Below, piece by piece: positions 27,501 through 39,135 of a stretch of 64,000 nt of DNA. Where the stretch lies: contig QAOA01001066.1 of NCBI GenBank assembly GCA_003255065.1, positions 1,091,197 to 1,155,196 on the forward strand. The letters are read 5' to 3'. A program made the position numbers and the translations under genes. The stretch comes from Cercis canadensis (Eukaryota; Streptophyta; Magnoliopsida; Fabales; Fabaceae). Position 1 is the first letter of the stretch. Every line of letters begins with the position of its first letter. The notes beneath the pieces are model-generated. The model worked only from the letters and a program-made list of their open reading frames with translations. It made no database searches and was not told where the DNA came from.

Positions 27501-27749
27501 TAGATATTGTGGAGGAAATGAGATGAGATGAAAAGCTTTCAAAGCTCAACTCTTATTGTCCATTTGAAATAATCTCCATCATGCATTAATGAGGAGAGTT
27601 AGTACAAATAGATGAGGCTTTTCATTTGACACATCAACTAATATCATACATTCTTTAGGGCAAATTATATCTAAAGTAAAAAATATATTAAATTTTTATG
27701 CGTGTATATATGTTATCCCCACTATATAAGAATTCTAAATCCGTCCCTG
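24525..27749. mobile_element. Non-autonomous hAT-superfamily element with perfect 8-bp target-site duplication
   Basis: The left end reads CAGTGACGGATCTA (24525) and the right end, reverse-complemented, reads CAGGGACGGATTTA (27749 inward), an imperfect terminal inverted repeat of the CAGNGACGGAT type common in plant hAT elements. The flanks are an exact 8-bp duplication, ATTCAACA at 24517-24524 and at 27750-27757, as expected for hAT. The element is 3225 bp, AT-rich and without a recognisable transposase, so it would need a transposase supplied in trans. Subterminal tracts of CCCCAC / GTGGGG lie near both ends. It contains a nested Mutator-like foldback element (25085-25631) and two homopolymer T runs each with an N (24729 and 25815). 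It sits in what is probably the 5' leader intron of the QCR10-like gene. Confidence 0.88.
25085..25631. mobile_element. Nested foldback Mutator-like MITE with perfect 9-bp target-site duplication
   Basis: The element is almost entirely two inverted arms of about 250-260 bp around a centre near 25358. The left end reads GGCTTAATTGTAATTTTGGT and the right end, reverse-complemented, reads GGTTTAATTGTAATTTTGGT. Landmarks such as CCCACCGTTCA and AACGTTTTGGTC recur in mirrored positions along both arms. It is flanked by an exact 9-bp direct repeat, TAATAAAAA, at 25076-25084 and 25632-25640, the Mutator-superfamily hallmark. There is no coding capacity. A transcript through it would fold into a long, mostly paired hairpin. 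Confidence 0.88.
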
Positions 27750-28097
27750 ATTCAACAAATGCAAAGTTAATGGGGGATTTTACTTTTTAGCATGTATTTC
27801 TTCTTTTTTTTTCCTTCTTCAAAAGAATTCAAACAAATTTACGTGCTTATTTTGGAGAAAACCTAGTCAAATGATTAGCAACGAAATTCTTCATGGCAAA
27901 GAAAAGAGAGAAACTTCGAAATTAAAAACCAACCCATTCACCTTAAACGCAACGAAATCAAGCAGGCTTCAACTGAAAATTAAAACCCAACATACTCAGT
28001 AGTAAAACTCCAAAACCGAAAATGAAAAATCCGAATAGTATTTGTATATAGAAAAATCTGAAAAAACCCATGTTCTATACGATCAGTCAACACCATC

Positions 28098-28340
28098 TCC
28101 ACCGATCAGCGAACCGACAGAGCGAGAGGAGAGAGTACCTTAGGAGGTTTAAATAGAAGGCTTCATTTCAGGGACGAAACTACAACCGAAGAGGGCTTTT
28201 TAGGTGGCATGTGACTGGACTGGAGGCACAAATTTGGGTGGCCACTGGGCTACTCTTCAGGCCATGAGCCTAATTGATTTGGGCTAAGCCTGCGTCTGCT
28301 CCAAAGATTCTTTGATAATTCAACTGGCCTAGGCCCAAAA
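28098..28340 (-). promoter_or_regulatory. Candidate promoter of the QCR10-like gene: TATA box and TGGGCY elements
   Basis: On the minus strand a TATTTAAA box lies at 28155-28148, pointing to a start site near 28120 and a short CT-rich leader. Upstream of it are three TGGGCY (site II) motifs: 28246-28251 and 28280-28285 on the plus strand and 28337-28332 on the minus strand. Site II elements bind TCP-type factors and are enriched in promoters of nuclear genes for ribosomal and mitochondrial proteins. A possible leader donor (TGATCG|GTGGAG) lies near 28098. That this promoter serves the gene at 24054-24327 is an inference from the strand, the acceptor before its ATG and the lack of another minus-strand gene. 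Confidence 0.5.
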
Positions 28341-28439
28341 TATTTTTAAATAAACATAAGATGAATTTTTCTTGGATAAAAAAATAAAAACATAAAACAA
28401 AGTAGCATCATGCATGAACTTTGTCGCAACATAAACTCT

Positions 28440-29440
28440 CAAATTTAAATTTCATGCAGGGGCAAGTCTCATTTATATGCGTAAAGAGTATTACGTCAAA
28501 TTCTATTAGAAAAATAAAAGGAAAAGAGCAAAAAAAGAAAAAAAAAGTAATGAAGTTTAGAACAATGAAAAAAGGTAATTGAATCTTAATATGACGGCCT
28601 AAACTAATTCGCCATTTACATTATTCATGTATGACCAATGTCAAAAATTACTTTCTCATATATGTAAATGCATACTTTACGTTTATATTGAGGTAATGAA
28701 ATCGGAAAAAAAAAAAGTAAAATAGAAAAATTGTTGTGATGGCAATAATTCTCATTTCAAGTTTAGTACAAAGGTTCACTAAAAATTGACATTTTCAACT
28801 TGTTCTATTATAGCTAAGACTTTCCATTTATAGGCAAGCATTAAATAATTTTGAGCTATGGAGAAAGAAAAGAAGGAAATAAATTGAATATAAATGTAAG
28901 TGTCAACCTAAGTTTTTTTTTTTTTTTTTTTTTTGGCTAGATCTTGANTTTTTGTTTTTTGGCTAGATCTTGAATTCAAACATAAAATTCATAAATTTTG
29001 AGAATAATCTCAATATCGCTCAGCTACAAGCTATTTGATAACTTAAATTTTCTACTTACATGCATGTGTGATAAATGTCCAAATCAAATTTTCTTAGAAG
29101 GTAGAGAAATAAAAAGAAAGTAAATGAATTTAAATGTGATGGCCTAAAATTTGTTATTCTCATACATGCATATAAAAGTGTCTAATTCAAATTTTATTAG
29201 TATAGTGAAGAGACGAAAAAAGTAATTAAATTTAAATATGACAACTTAAAAAAATTTATTTACAATTTAATACTCGTATGTAGCGCGTGTAAAAATCAAA
29301 TTCTATTAGAATGGTAATGGTTGAGTGACAAAATTAAATAAAAAAAAAAAGTAATTACGTCTAAATATAACGGCCAAATAATTATTATTTACGTTGAAAA
29401 TTTGTTTGTTTTATGCAAATGCATGTGTAATTTAAAGTAT
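28440..29440. repeat. Degenerate tandem repeat, about 110-140 bp period
   Basis: A recurring block can be followed at about 28490-28630, 29085-29175, 29175-29290 and 29295-29430. Each has, in order, CAAATTCTATTAGAA-like sequence, an A-rich stretch, AAGTAATTAAATTTAAATAT, a GACGGCCTAAA-like core, then ATTTAC and TGCATGTGTAA-like sequence. Copies differ by many substitutions and indels, so the array is old. An N with duplicated flanks (28948) interrupts it. I do not recognise the family. Confidence 0.5.
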
Positions 29441-29933
29441 TTCCACGATGAAATCAATGAAAAAATAAATTAAAAAAAATGACATGAAAGCAGTTAAAAT
29501 TTCAGTTGAAGGTTTCTCTATCATAATTCTCTTATATTTATTCACTTTGTTCTATTTCATTTTCAATTATCAAACTCCTCATGGTCTAGTATACCGTAGG
29601 TTTTTAAGTTGAAGTAATTTAGTCTACAAATATTTTCGGGAAGGTGATTAATGTTCTACTCTTTTGGGTAAGTTGCAAGAACATTTCACGTTGATATTTG
29701 GATATATTGAAGGCATAATCCATTTCAAGTAGTGAAACAATGGTCAAAAATTGTTTTTTTTTTCTTTCATTTTTCCTAAAAATGTCCTATTTATCATTTT
29801 TTCTTTTGTCTCATTTCTCCTTTTGTTCTTTTATTATTGATTAAAAAACCTCATTTATGATGAAAACGAGCGTGAAAGCCACGTAAGGTGGCATGCGTGG
29901 AACAGTGCTTTTCCATTTTAGTATTTGTTTTGG
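29441..29933. other. AT-rich spacer, nothing recognised
   Basis: This stretch has no sustained reading frame, RNA gene or repeat structure that I could recognise between the degenerate tandem array and the foldback element starting at 29934. Confidence 0.5.
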
Positions 29934-30991
29934 GACTAAAATATTGTTTTCGTCTCTAATTTTTGTACACATTCTCAGTTCAGTCCCATACTATAAGGCG
30001 TTCTAAAAAAGGTCTCTCACTTATCATTACCGTTTCATTTAAATCATTATGTCAGGATGTCGTTTAGCTCACTAATGGAAGTGTTGATGTGTCCGATGAC
30101 ATGATAGCAAATGCCAACTTAGAACCTAAAAGCGCATGTTTTGGTCCCTAACTTTTGTGCATGTTCTCAGTTTAGTTCCTGACTTTTGTGTACGTTCTCA
30201 GTTTAGTCCCTGAGTACAAGACATTCTCAAAAATGTCCATCACCTATCATTTTCGCTTCATTTAAATTCTTCTGTTAGGATGCTACTTAACACATTAACA
30301 AAAGTGCTAATAGAGGATCAGAATTTCCACTTCATTACAATACAATCTTTATTTTTTTTTATTTGTTTAAGAAGCTTATGCTATAACTATTGTAGTAGAG
30401 TAAAAATTTCGATTTTCTGTGACCGATTATATTTTTTTTTCTTGAGAATGAAAATAATTTACTTTTTTTGAATGCATTGTTGATAAAAATGACACTCTAG
30501 TGTTTTTCCTGCTCCATTTCTTTTAATGACATAATATATTTGTTAGAAATAGTTGTTTACACAATTTAATGTCTTATTATATGCAAGCTATGAAACTAAG
30601 CTCCAAGATTTTAAATCAACTAAACTCCAATGATATGATTGAGTTATTTAGGGTCTTAGTTGGCATTTTAAGCTACCATGTCATCTTTTAACTAAACACA
30701 AAAGTACTTTTGTTAGTGTGCTAAGCAACATCCTGACAGAAGGATTTAAATGAAGCCAAAATGATATGTAAATGACCTTTTTGAAAACGTCTTGCATTCA
30801 GGGACTAAATTGAGAACATACACAAAAATCAGAGACCAAAACATGTGCTTTTAGGGTCTGAGTTGACATTTGCTGCTATGTCATCATACAAATCAACACT
30901 TTCTTTAGTGTGCTAAACGGCATCATGACGGAAGGATTTAAATGAAACAAAAATGATAAGTGATGGACCTTTTTTAGAATGGCTTGTAGTC
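29934..30991. mobile_element. Foldback Mutator-like element with 10-bp target-site duplication, upstream of SDE5
   Basis: Long inverted arms (about 29960-30320 and 30655-30985) surround an AT-rich centre. Within each arm a unit of roughly 170-200 bp occurs twice in tandem, containing GTTCTCAGTTTAGTCCCTGA, CTTCATTTAAAT and a CACACTAA-type motif, and the units on the right arm are reversed. The flanks carry an exact 10-bp direct repeat, TTTGTTTTGG, at 29924-29933 and 30992-31001. The terminal inverted repeat is short at the extreme end (GACTA). Mutator-like elements usually make 9-11-bp duplications, so that superfamily is favoured. There is no coding capacity. Confidence 0.78.
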
Positions 30992-31001
30992 TTTGTTTTG
31001 G

Positions 31002-32135
31002 AAAGCGTCTGCAGCAAGCTAAGCGAAGGCCAGGCCATGCTGCTGCATTTGTTTCCCAAATATGTTTGAATTTTTCAATTTTTTTTATTAATTTCGTACA
31101 TTCACTTTTTGCTGGCCATGACCTCACCGTACAAAGATCGTGTATATTTTCATCCTTGCCTCACATACATCCATTCCCATTTCCTCACTTTCTTGTCGCT
31201 TCGTTTTCTTCTGCCGGAAGCACCACACTCCAGAGTCACTGAGATACAGAGAGAAGCAGAACCTGAAATGCTCATAGCTCATTGAGTTCTCAGAGCGAAA
31301 ACTCCGAGTAAGAATTTCTACAATCTCCGATTCTCTTCGTGAAATTTGTTTTTGTTACATGATTTATCGTCTTCGTCATGATCATCGGTTATTAGGTGCT
31401 TGAAATGCTTTTGATTCACTTCTACAATACAATGCATAATGATCGGTTTGTTGTTTCTTAGCTATATGATCATATTCATTGATTCTGTAATCGCATTTGA
31501 AAGTTTGAGCGCTTGTTTTGCTGTTTGATTGGTGCGAAACGGATGAAAGGAAGTTCGAGGTTGTTAACGCACGGACTCTGAGTTTTAGCCTTTTCCGCTT
31601 GAGCTTTTGTTTCAGCGCGATAGATATTTGTTTGGTTGCTGAGAAACAGGAGGAAGAGTGAAGTAAGAAAAATTCGATCAAAATGAATTTTAGCAGTCTC
31701 TCCTGCATCTTTCGTAATTTGTTCGAGTTATCTTCATAATATTACTGTTAAAAAGGATGTTCATGACTGGTACTGCCTTTTAGCTATATGCATAAATCAC
31801 CGTAAAAATTATTTTTCGTTTTTCTGTGAGTTACTTGAATAGTAAGCCTTAAGAGCGTCACTTAAAAGAAAGTTTACAGGCTTGACTAAATAAGCTGTAC
31901 TGATATTAATACATATCTCTCAGTGATGCTTTCACGTTTCAAAGCGAGCTACTGCTAATAAAATTTTATTAGTTCGCTGATGTACTTGGTTGCCTTTATA
32001 ATATTGTATTACTTTTCATGTAGCCTGAAAGTACATGAGCAAACAACTCTCTGGGCACTGTCTCCTGCTCTTGCTGTTATTGAAGCAGGCTAACATTACT
32101 TTTTCTTGTTTACTTCCTCGTGTTGAGAAGAGTAT
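31002..32135 (+). promoter_or_regulatory. Promoter, leader exon and leader intron region of SDE5
   Basis: Transcription of SDE5 probably starts around 31200-31250. A putative leader exon ends at 31307 (ACTCCGA|GTAAGA), and a leader intron would run to just before the ATG at 32136. The leader exon contains a 5-codon uORF starting at 31268 (ATG CTC ATA GCT CAT TGA). The foldback element ends only about 200-250 bases upstream of the presumed start site. I could not find a clear TATA box. Confidence 0.45.
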
Positions 32136-35100
32136 ATGAAGATGCAGTCACATTCTGAAATTGAAGAAAGGGACTTGAAGAGCTTGCTTGAAACTTTTGC
32201 TTCTGCCTTCTCTCTACGGGACATAGCATCTGCCTATTGCCAGGCAAAGAGCAACGTGGATCTGGCTGGTGAAATTCTTTCTGAATCTTATGGAATTATT
32301 GCTACTTCTGCATTCAATAAGGTCAAGGATACAAATGAGCCGTCAAACCTACCATCATCTGTATCAGGTGTCAGTGCAGCACCTGCCAAAATCTCATCTC
32401 CAGATGAACCTCCACAGTCGTTTCTTGGACAAAGAGATTCCAGATCAGTGAAATCAAAAGCTCGTCCTGCATCACTGGGTACTGTATCTGGCATTGTTGG
32501 AAGAGAGTATATTCAGCCCAAAACAACGAAGAAACAATATCCAGAAGTAGCAAAACCTTTGAAGTTAGACGGGAAGGAGTTGCCAGAATCTGAGATAAGG
32601 GGTGAAGAACCTTCACTGAGTAAACCTTCACTGAGTAAAACAGCAGCAAGGGGCCCCGTGGACAATGATGTTGTGGAATTTCTCTTTAAGATGCTTGGAG
32701 ATGGATTTGAACTTGACAAGAATGGGATACAGGAAGTTCTTGGTAAATTTTTGCACCTGTTTAACTACTTAAGTGTTTATTGCTATGAGACCAGTAATAA
32801 TTCTATCTGACTAGGAGTAATTTGGTGAAAGGCATGAGTGGGTAAGGCGACATATCTTTTTTCTAATTCAGTCTATTGATTTTGATTTAATAGCCTTTTT
32901 ATCATATAATATTGCACGAGACATCCTTATGTACATCCATCTTATAACATTATATGATCAACATGGTACTTATTTTATGGTACATGTCAAATGAAATAGA
33001 CTGAAATATTTTCCTAACATGTGTCTACTCTACTCAATATTAAGTATAGATCATACATTATATTAAGAGATGATATCCTCCATCATTTTCACATGGTATT
33101 TTAATGTAATAGTCATTCAATTTGCAGTTATGGATTAATTGACTCCCTTGATTGTTTCAGTAACAAGTTGCTTTTCTTAATGCTTCACATTTTAGCTTTT
33201 GTCCTAATCCATCCATGCCTTGCTCTTTTGAGCCTGCCCATACTAGAGTTTTAGGGTAATGTGTCCTGTTACACATTCTAATAGCGGCTTTACAGTTATT
33301 TTTTCACATTTGAGGATAACTTTTCCGTGCGTGATTATCATCGTGATTCACTAAGGTTAATATTGTTCCCTTGATATGTGCCTTATAAGGCGACCCTTTG
33401 CATTTGCAGGCAGTTGTGGGTATGATGTCCAGAAGGTACAGCTACATCACATTTTCCCTTTTCTGAACATTTACTGGAGTTACTACTTTTGCGTCTTATT
33501 GGTTAATCTGGATTCATAATGATGATCATGGCCGTAAATTTTTTTGGACATGAGTATAAGGTATGTGTTATTTTTGGGCTGATTGATATGAATACAGTAA
33601 ATGCTGATGCTCAGAGCAATATAATATTTATAGACATCAGAATGAGTCAGAGATAAATTCCGGACATAATTGGGCCAGTGCTTAGCTAATGATTTCCTGA
33701 CCATGATGTATTTGTGAGGTGCACTCTTTTTGGAAAGTAAAGCTATTTAGAGAAATTACTGACTATTACATTGCAAAGGATTGTCTTTTTTTTTTTTTTA
33801 CCCGTATTTATCTCATGAAAGAATAGCCTAGATTGAGAAATCTCTATCCAGATGTTGTGTTCTATATCTTGTACTGGTTGGCAGAAAAATCAATAATCAA
33901 AGTATGAGTAATTAAATCATTTTATTTTTGGCAAAGAAATGTCATACGAGTTATCTAAATATTGTGGTATTAAATTCATACTCAATCATGTTACAAGAGT
34001 GTTGAGACATTATACAGACAATGGAGAAGCTGCTTGACATGTCAGCTTCAACTTTGGAGAAATGCGGTGATGTCCTTGGCCTTGCTGGTGAAAATGTAAG
34101 GTTTCAGATAAAATATTTGTCCAAATTAGTAGATGATAATTATGTGATTTTTGTAAGTTGATTGTGATACTAACTGTCCTTGCACTGCTCTCACAACTAG
34201 TAGTTTTATTTTTATGTGGCGATATATGCAGTGAAATAGGGTCAAAGGAGCTTTGATATTGTATTAGAAACTTGTTTGTTCTAAATACTTTGATACTGGT
34301 GTCATCAAATGTTTTACACTTAAATTTGTCATATGGTGTCATTATTATAGAGAGTCGAGGTGAATAACCTCAAAGATCAGCTCGAGATTTTATAATCTTA
34401 TTATCAGGAATAGTTGAGGAAAAAGGATACTTGTCTTGTTCCAGTTATCTTCTTATTAGAAACTAGAATTCAGTTGTTATTATAATTGAGAAAAGAAAAT
34501 AAATTGAGTATGGATTTTGGAAGTTTCAAAGCTTTTAGCACATTGATTTCATGATAGATTCAATGTGAAAAGTGATCATTTAACAGTGCACTTTATGAGC
34601 ATACAACATTCTGTTGATTAAAGAAATCTATTTGGGTATTTATCATGCTGCTACTGTTGTAGCCCAATAATATTTCTTTAGTAAATCAAGGATGAAGAGA
34701 AGCGCTAATTGAATGCAGGATAGTCAAGAAGAATGTTGACAAAACAAGCTGAGTATAAGTGAGAATGTTCAAAGTTAATAATGATCACATAAGGATAAAT
34801 TACTTTTTCTCAAAGAGAAGTAAATTTAGAAAACCAAATAGTATAATTGATATGGTTTCGTGATTCATCCTAAGATGAGAATATGGTTCTTAGAAATGAA
34901 ATAACAATCAAGTTTGGGTTGGCTTAAGAAGTAGTAATTTGTGAAAATCTGGACTATTTTGTAGAGTTGAACAGTAAAATAAGTTAAATCTCCTGGTGTC
35001 ACCCTGGCTAGGAATCAGGGAGCAGATTCCATCTTCACTAGAGAAGTATGGTTTAAGGGAAGGAGAAGGGTACCCCTGGTTGGTAACTCATAGGTCTACT

Positions 35101-38100
35101 AGACCTCTGATCAACCAATAATAATAATAATAGATTTAGTCCATGCAATTGATGAAAAAGACCAAAAGAAAATCCAGTCAGTTAAAACGAACACATTATT
35201 GCTCACACATTTAAATGTCATGAAGCTAGGACAACATCATACACTAATGCTGTAATATGTTATAAACATTTAGAAATATTTTTATGCAACATGTCCAACA
35301 TCAAGTGTTGATTTTTGGGTTATGAGGAACATGGCCCTCAATGAGGTGCCACTGCTTCATGCATGTTTGAAGGTTCTGGTTAGTTAAGGAAACATGGATC
35401 CTTCAAGTGTAATTACTGAGAGCAGGCATTTGATGCAAAATGTTGAAGTATAAAATAGGTTGCCACAGCCATGAATCCTTTTCTAGTTGTAGGTGGTACA
35501 AGAAACCACTCATTTTATGACTTGTTCTGTTGCTAATGCTTCTAACCCTTTCTGAAATCAATTATAGTTCTTATTCAGAGCACTATCGTTCCAGTAATTT
35601 CACTTTATGCATCTTGATGATTTTGTACAAACTTGAACTTCGATATCCTGAGTCCCTGACTACATAACCATTTATTTTTGTTTCCTTGTGTCATTTCTTC
35701 TTACAAGTCTTTCTTCTTGTAACAGTCAGGGGAGCAGTATTCAGTGGTAACATCTGCATCCAGGTGCACTATCGCCATTTGATTTGTTTACTAGCTCATT
35801 TTATGTAACTGCCTTTTGCTTTCATGTATTTCACTTTTAGAGGCTAAATATATAACTTTTGTTGGTGCTCCTTGCAGTGAGGAAGCTGGAACTGTAGTGC
35901 GCAATTCAACTGACTCACCCAAAAGGGAGAAAGATAGATTTGGTCTCCAGAAAGAAGTTTTAGAAGCATTATTTAGTGTTCCAGAAAGGTCTGAAGAAAA
36001 ACCAAAAAGAATTCGTCCGGTGAGAGCAAGCCCATATAGTAAACCTGTTGTAAAATCTTCTCGATATACCTCAACAGATCAACAGACTGCTGTTGTAGAA
36101 GCACAAGTTGTCAAGGATGGTATGCATTGGATATGTCTAACCAAAATTGAGTTATTACCCCAAAAATTACTTGTCAAGAAGTTGATGAAAGTATACGGAC
36201 AATTTGGAAGTCATAGTTCAGTATTTGATACTCACTCTTTGGCTTTTCTATGACTAAGTCCAGATAGCTGTTTTAACAAATAAATGCTCTTATAAGGCTT
36301 TCTTCATATTTGTCATTGTCTAATGTGACAGACGACGCTTTCAAACAATGATAGTAATACTTTAGTGTTATGTCCTTTTATTTGATGGTGTCTATTACAT
36401 TAGTTGCTTTTGCATGAACCACACTTTGTTTTTTCATTTGACCATACTTTCTGAACTTGTCTAAATGAATTTATTTCTGATATTGATTCTTGTTGGCATA
36501 TTACTTTGAACGTAGAAAATGACATTGATGATGAGAATAACTATAAGGTCTTACGTAGAGCAGCGAGGGAACATTGGCTCACCATGAAAGAATACTACAG
36601 AGCTGTAAGATATCCTCCTGTTACACCCCCCCAACTCCCCAACACACACACACAAAACAAACTTGCCTAAAAGTTTGTGTATAATACTGACAGGGCACCA
36701 ATGAAACCAATTGCTTTGCAGGCTGTTGATGCATTTGCGAAGGGTGATTATGCTCGGGCAGACAAACTTCTAAAGGAGGTATGAATTGTGTGATTTTCTT
36801 TGCTTTTATATTTTTATCAGTGTAATAATCACTTGGTTGCTCATCATCCTTGTCTGGATGGGCAATCTTTTCCTGATTTGTAATTTTCAGGAAGACTGAA
36901 GTTTAACGTCTTCCTGATGATGATTTACATACAAATTTCTTTGATTAGGATTTACCATTTTCCTAGCGCACAGGTTGTAGAATTACAGATATCTGTAGGC
37001 TTTCTCTTGGTCACAGTTTTGCTATTTTTCTTTGTACTCAAGGTGGTTGATTGATTGTCTTGTTCTATTATGGCTAACTGAAGGCAATTGCCACTCAAAG
37101 CTCAAAACAATGAGTTCTAAAAAACTATGTTTTAAGCATCGATGTACCTCAGTAACCAATTTTGATCGTTTACAAATTTGGTTTTGACGTACAGGGGCAA
37201 TTTTTTGACCAAAAGGCCCGAGAAGCAGATGAAAAATCCGCTCAGAAGCTTCTTGAAACAAGGTTAGTAGTAAAAAGTGGTTTCAGTTTTCGTTCCCTTT
37301 TAAGCCATATGTTTCCCTTTCTGGCTCGTTGAAAATCATTTTTTGAATTTGACTGCAGCGCCAGCGAAGATGATATGTCTCTTGACTTGCGTGAACATGA
37401 GAAAAGGGATGCCCTTCGTCTTCTCAGACTTCATTTAACCTCTCTTTCTGGCATTCCAAGTAGGCAACTATTTCCTCCAAGTTATTTGATATGGAAAGCA
37501 TCAAAAGAACAACCTGACACCTCGTGTCTACTTTTCGGTTTATCATGTATATCACTATATACGTTATGTACAAATGAATGTGTTTTACATTTGCAATTTT
37601 GCAGCAATCAAGTACCTTCGAGTCATAGTTGGGACAGCTGATGAAGATACCACAGAAGGGGCTCGGAAAAGATTGGTAAGGACCTACTTGATTATTTATA
37701 TTCAACATTTTTATTTACCTTTTGACAAAGAAAAAATTGTTTACCTACGTCATTATTTTCCTGCTTTTGACTTTTTGCCTCCTTTTTGAAATTAATTTTT
37801 CATCCATTCAATTGGGTATATTTTTCTCATGTATTCTTTCTTCTGCTTGGCAAGTATTGGATAATATATGAAATAACATGTGCTTGTCTTTACCTTTAAT
37901 TATTTGGAATGCCCTCTGAATGTTTTAAGAAATATCTTATAGAGCCTAGGATCGAGCGAAAAGGGAGCTCAATTCGTATATTTAGTGCTTTATGATATAC
38001 CAAGTCTTGATAGTTCTGAGGAGGGAGAGATTGGACATGCTTTTCCCTTCGGTTAACATGCTTTGTGAGGAGTGAGGACATCTGTTTGTTTTTCCTAATT

Positions 38101-38257
38101 GACAGAAGATTGAGGATATTGCAATTTTGTGCTGCAGATTACCAAGCAACTGGAGAAGGACTCCATTAAATGGACTGAGGAGGAGAATGGTCGAACCATC
38201 CGGATCCAATTAGACGTGATTGATCCGAGGAGCTTAAGTTTTTGGAAAAAAAATTGA
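32136..38257 (+). CDS. SDE5: SDE5-like protein with DUF1771 and a degenerate Smr domain, 498 aa, 11 coding exons
   Basis: Exons: 32136-32742, 33410-33435, 34018-34095, 35726-35763, 35878-36119, 36516-36604, 36722-36778, 37195-37262, 37359-37459, 37605-37675, 38138-38257; total 1497 nt, in frame. SDE5 (Arabidopsis At3g15390) resembles mRNA export factors and is needed for transgene silencing and trans-acting siRNA production, acting with RDR6 and SGS3. An N-terminal helical CUE/UBA-like segment (about residues 10-55, SLRDIASAYCQAKSNVDLAG) comes first, then a long disordered Ser/Pro/Lys region. DUF1771 follows (about 340-405, with LRRAAREHWLTMKEYYRA and FAKGDYARADKLLKE), then a C-terminal Smr-like fold (about 408-498). 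The canonical Smr HGL and TGxG signatures are absent; LDLREHEKRDAL and VIVGTADEDT stand in their places. Exon 1 carries an in-frame 15-bp tandem duplication (32610-32639). SDE5 is convergent with CTL1. Confidence 0.9.
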
Positions 38258-39135
38258 CCAGTCTTCTTTTTGCTGGAAAAAATAAAAAAGACTAGTCAAA
38301 AATACCTAAACTTTTGGTTAGCTGGGGCATAGAAGTTGGGACGGACTTCTTGGGATTAATACTCGTCTATTATGACATTGTCTTAAAATTCGGAACATGC
38401 GTGACCAATGCAGTATTCTTGTAGGCAATATCAAGCTTTTGATTTTGAGAAACAAATTTAGAACATCTAGCATTTGGATGCCAGTATGCCTATACTTTAA
38501 AAAAATTATTACTGGTTAATTTTGGTTTGAAGGCAGATGTGAAAAAGAAAATGATAATATTTTCATTGAAAATTATTTATCTCGTAGTTTTTTTTCAGAA
38601 AATACATCCCCGCTCTTTGTTTTCTCCTTTCTGGCCGTAGCTTCCCTTTCTTTATAGTTACAAGTTGAAACATGGAGGAAAATGTTTTTCGTTGATTGAT
38701 ATACCAAACATCAGCAATTTTTTTTTGTTTAAACTATTGTCCGCACCAAATACTAGAAAATAGAGAAAACAATTTTCAAGAAATTGTTTTCCCTACAACA
38801 ATTATAGAAGCAATTATTGGGTTGCTATATAAACATACATGAACTGTGAACCCATAAGCCAGAACTTCGAAGCGCTTGCAATACATTAGCACACGCATTT
38901 TTTAGGTAGAATAGGGTATTAAATTGGTTGTCTGTTTATGCCCTAAGTAGACATGATATCCTACGCAACCCATTAATCAAAAACTACTCAAAAGGCATCC
39001 CACCTCCGGGAACCTTTGTCCAGCATTCTATATATACAAGGGGAAGAACGGAACAACTCAGGTGGCAAAAATAAGCACCCTATAAATAACTCTAGAAATT
39101 CAGTTAAAAGACAAGGAAAATTATACAGACATATT
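38258..39135. other. Convergent 3' flanks of SDE5 (+) and CTL1 (-)
   Basis: The 878 bases between the two stop codons should contain both 3' UTRs. No additional coding sequence, RNA gene or transposon end is apparent. Confidence 0.6.

Noticed and set aside
30876..31242. Open frames on both strands at the right end of the foldback element
   Set aside because: They overlap the element arm and its junction with the SDE5 promoter. No family similarity, no splice support.
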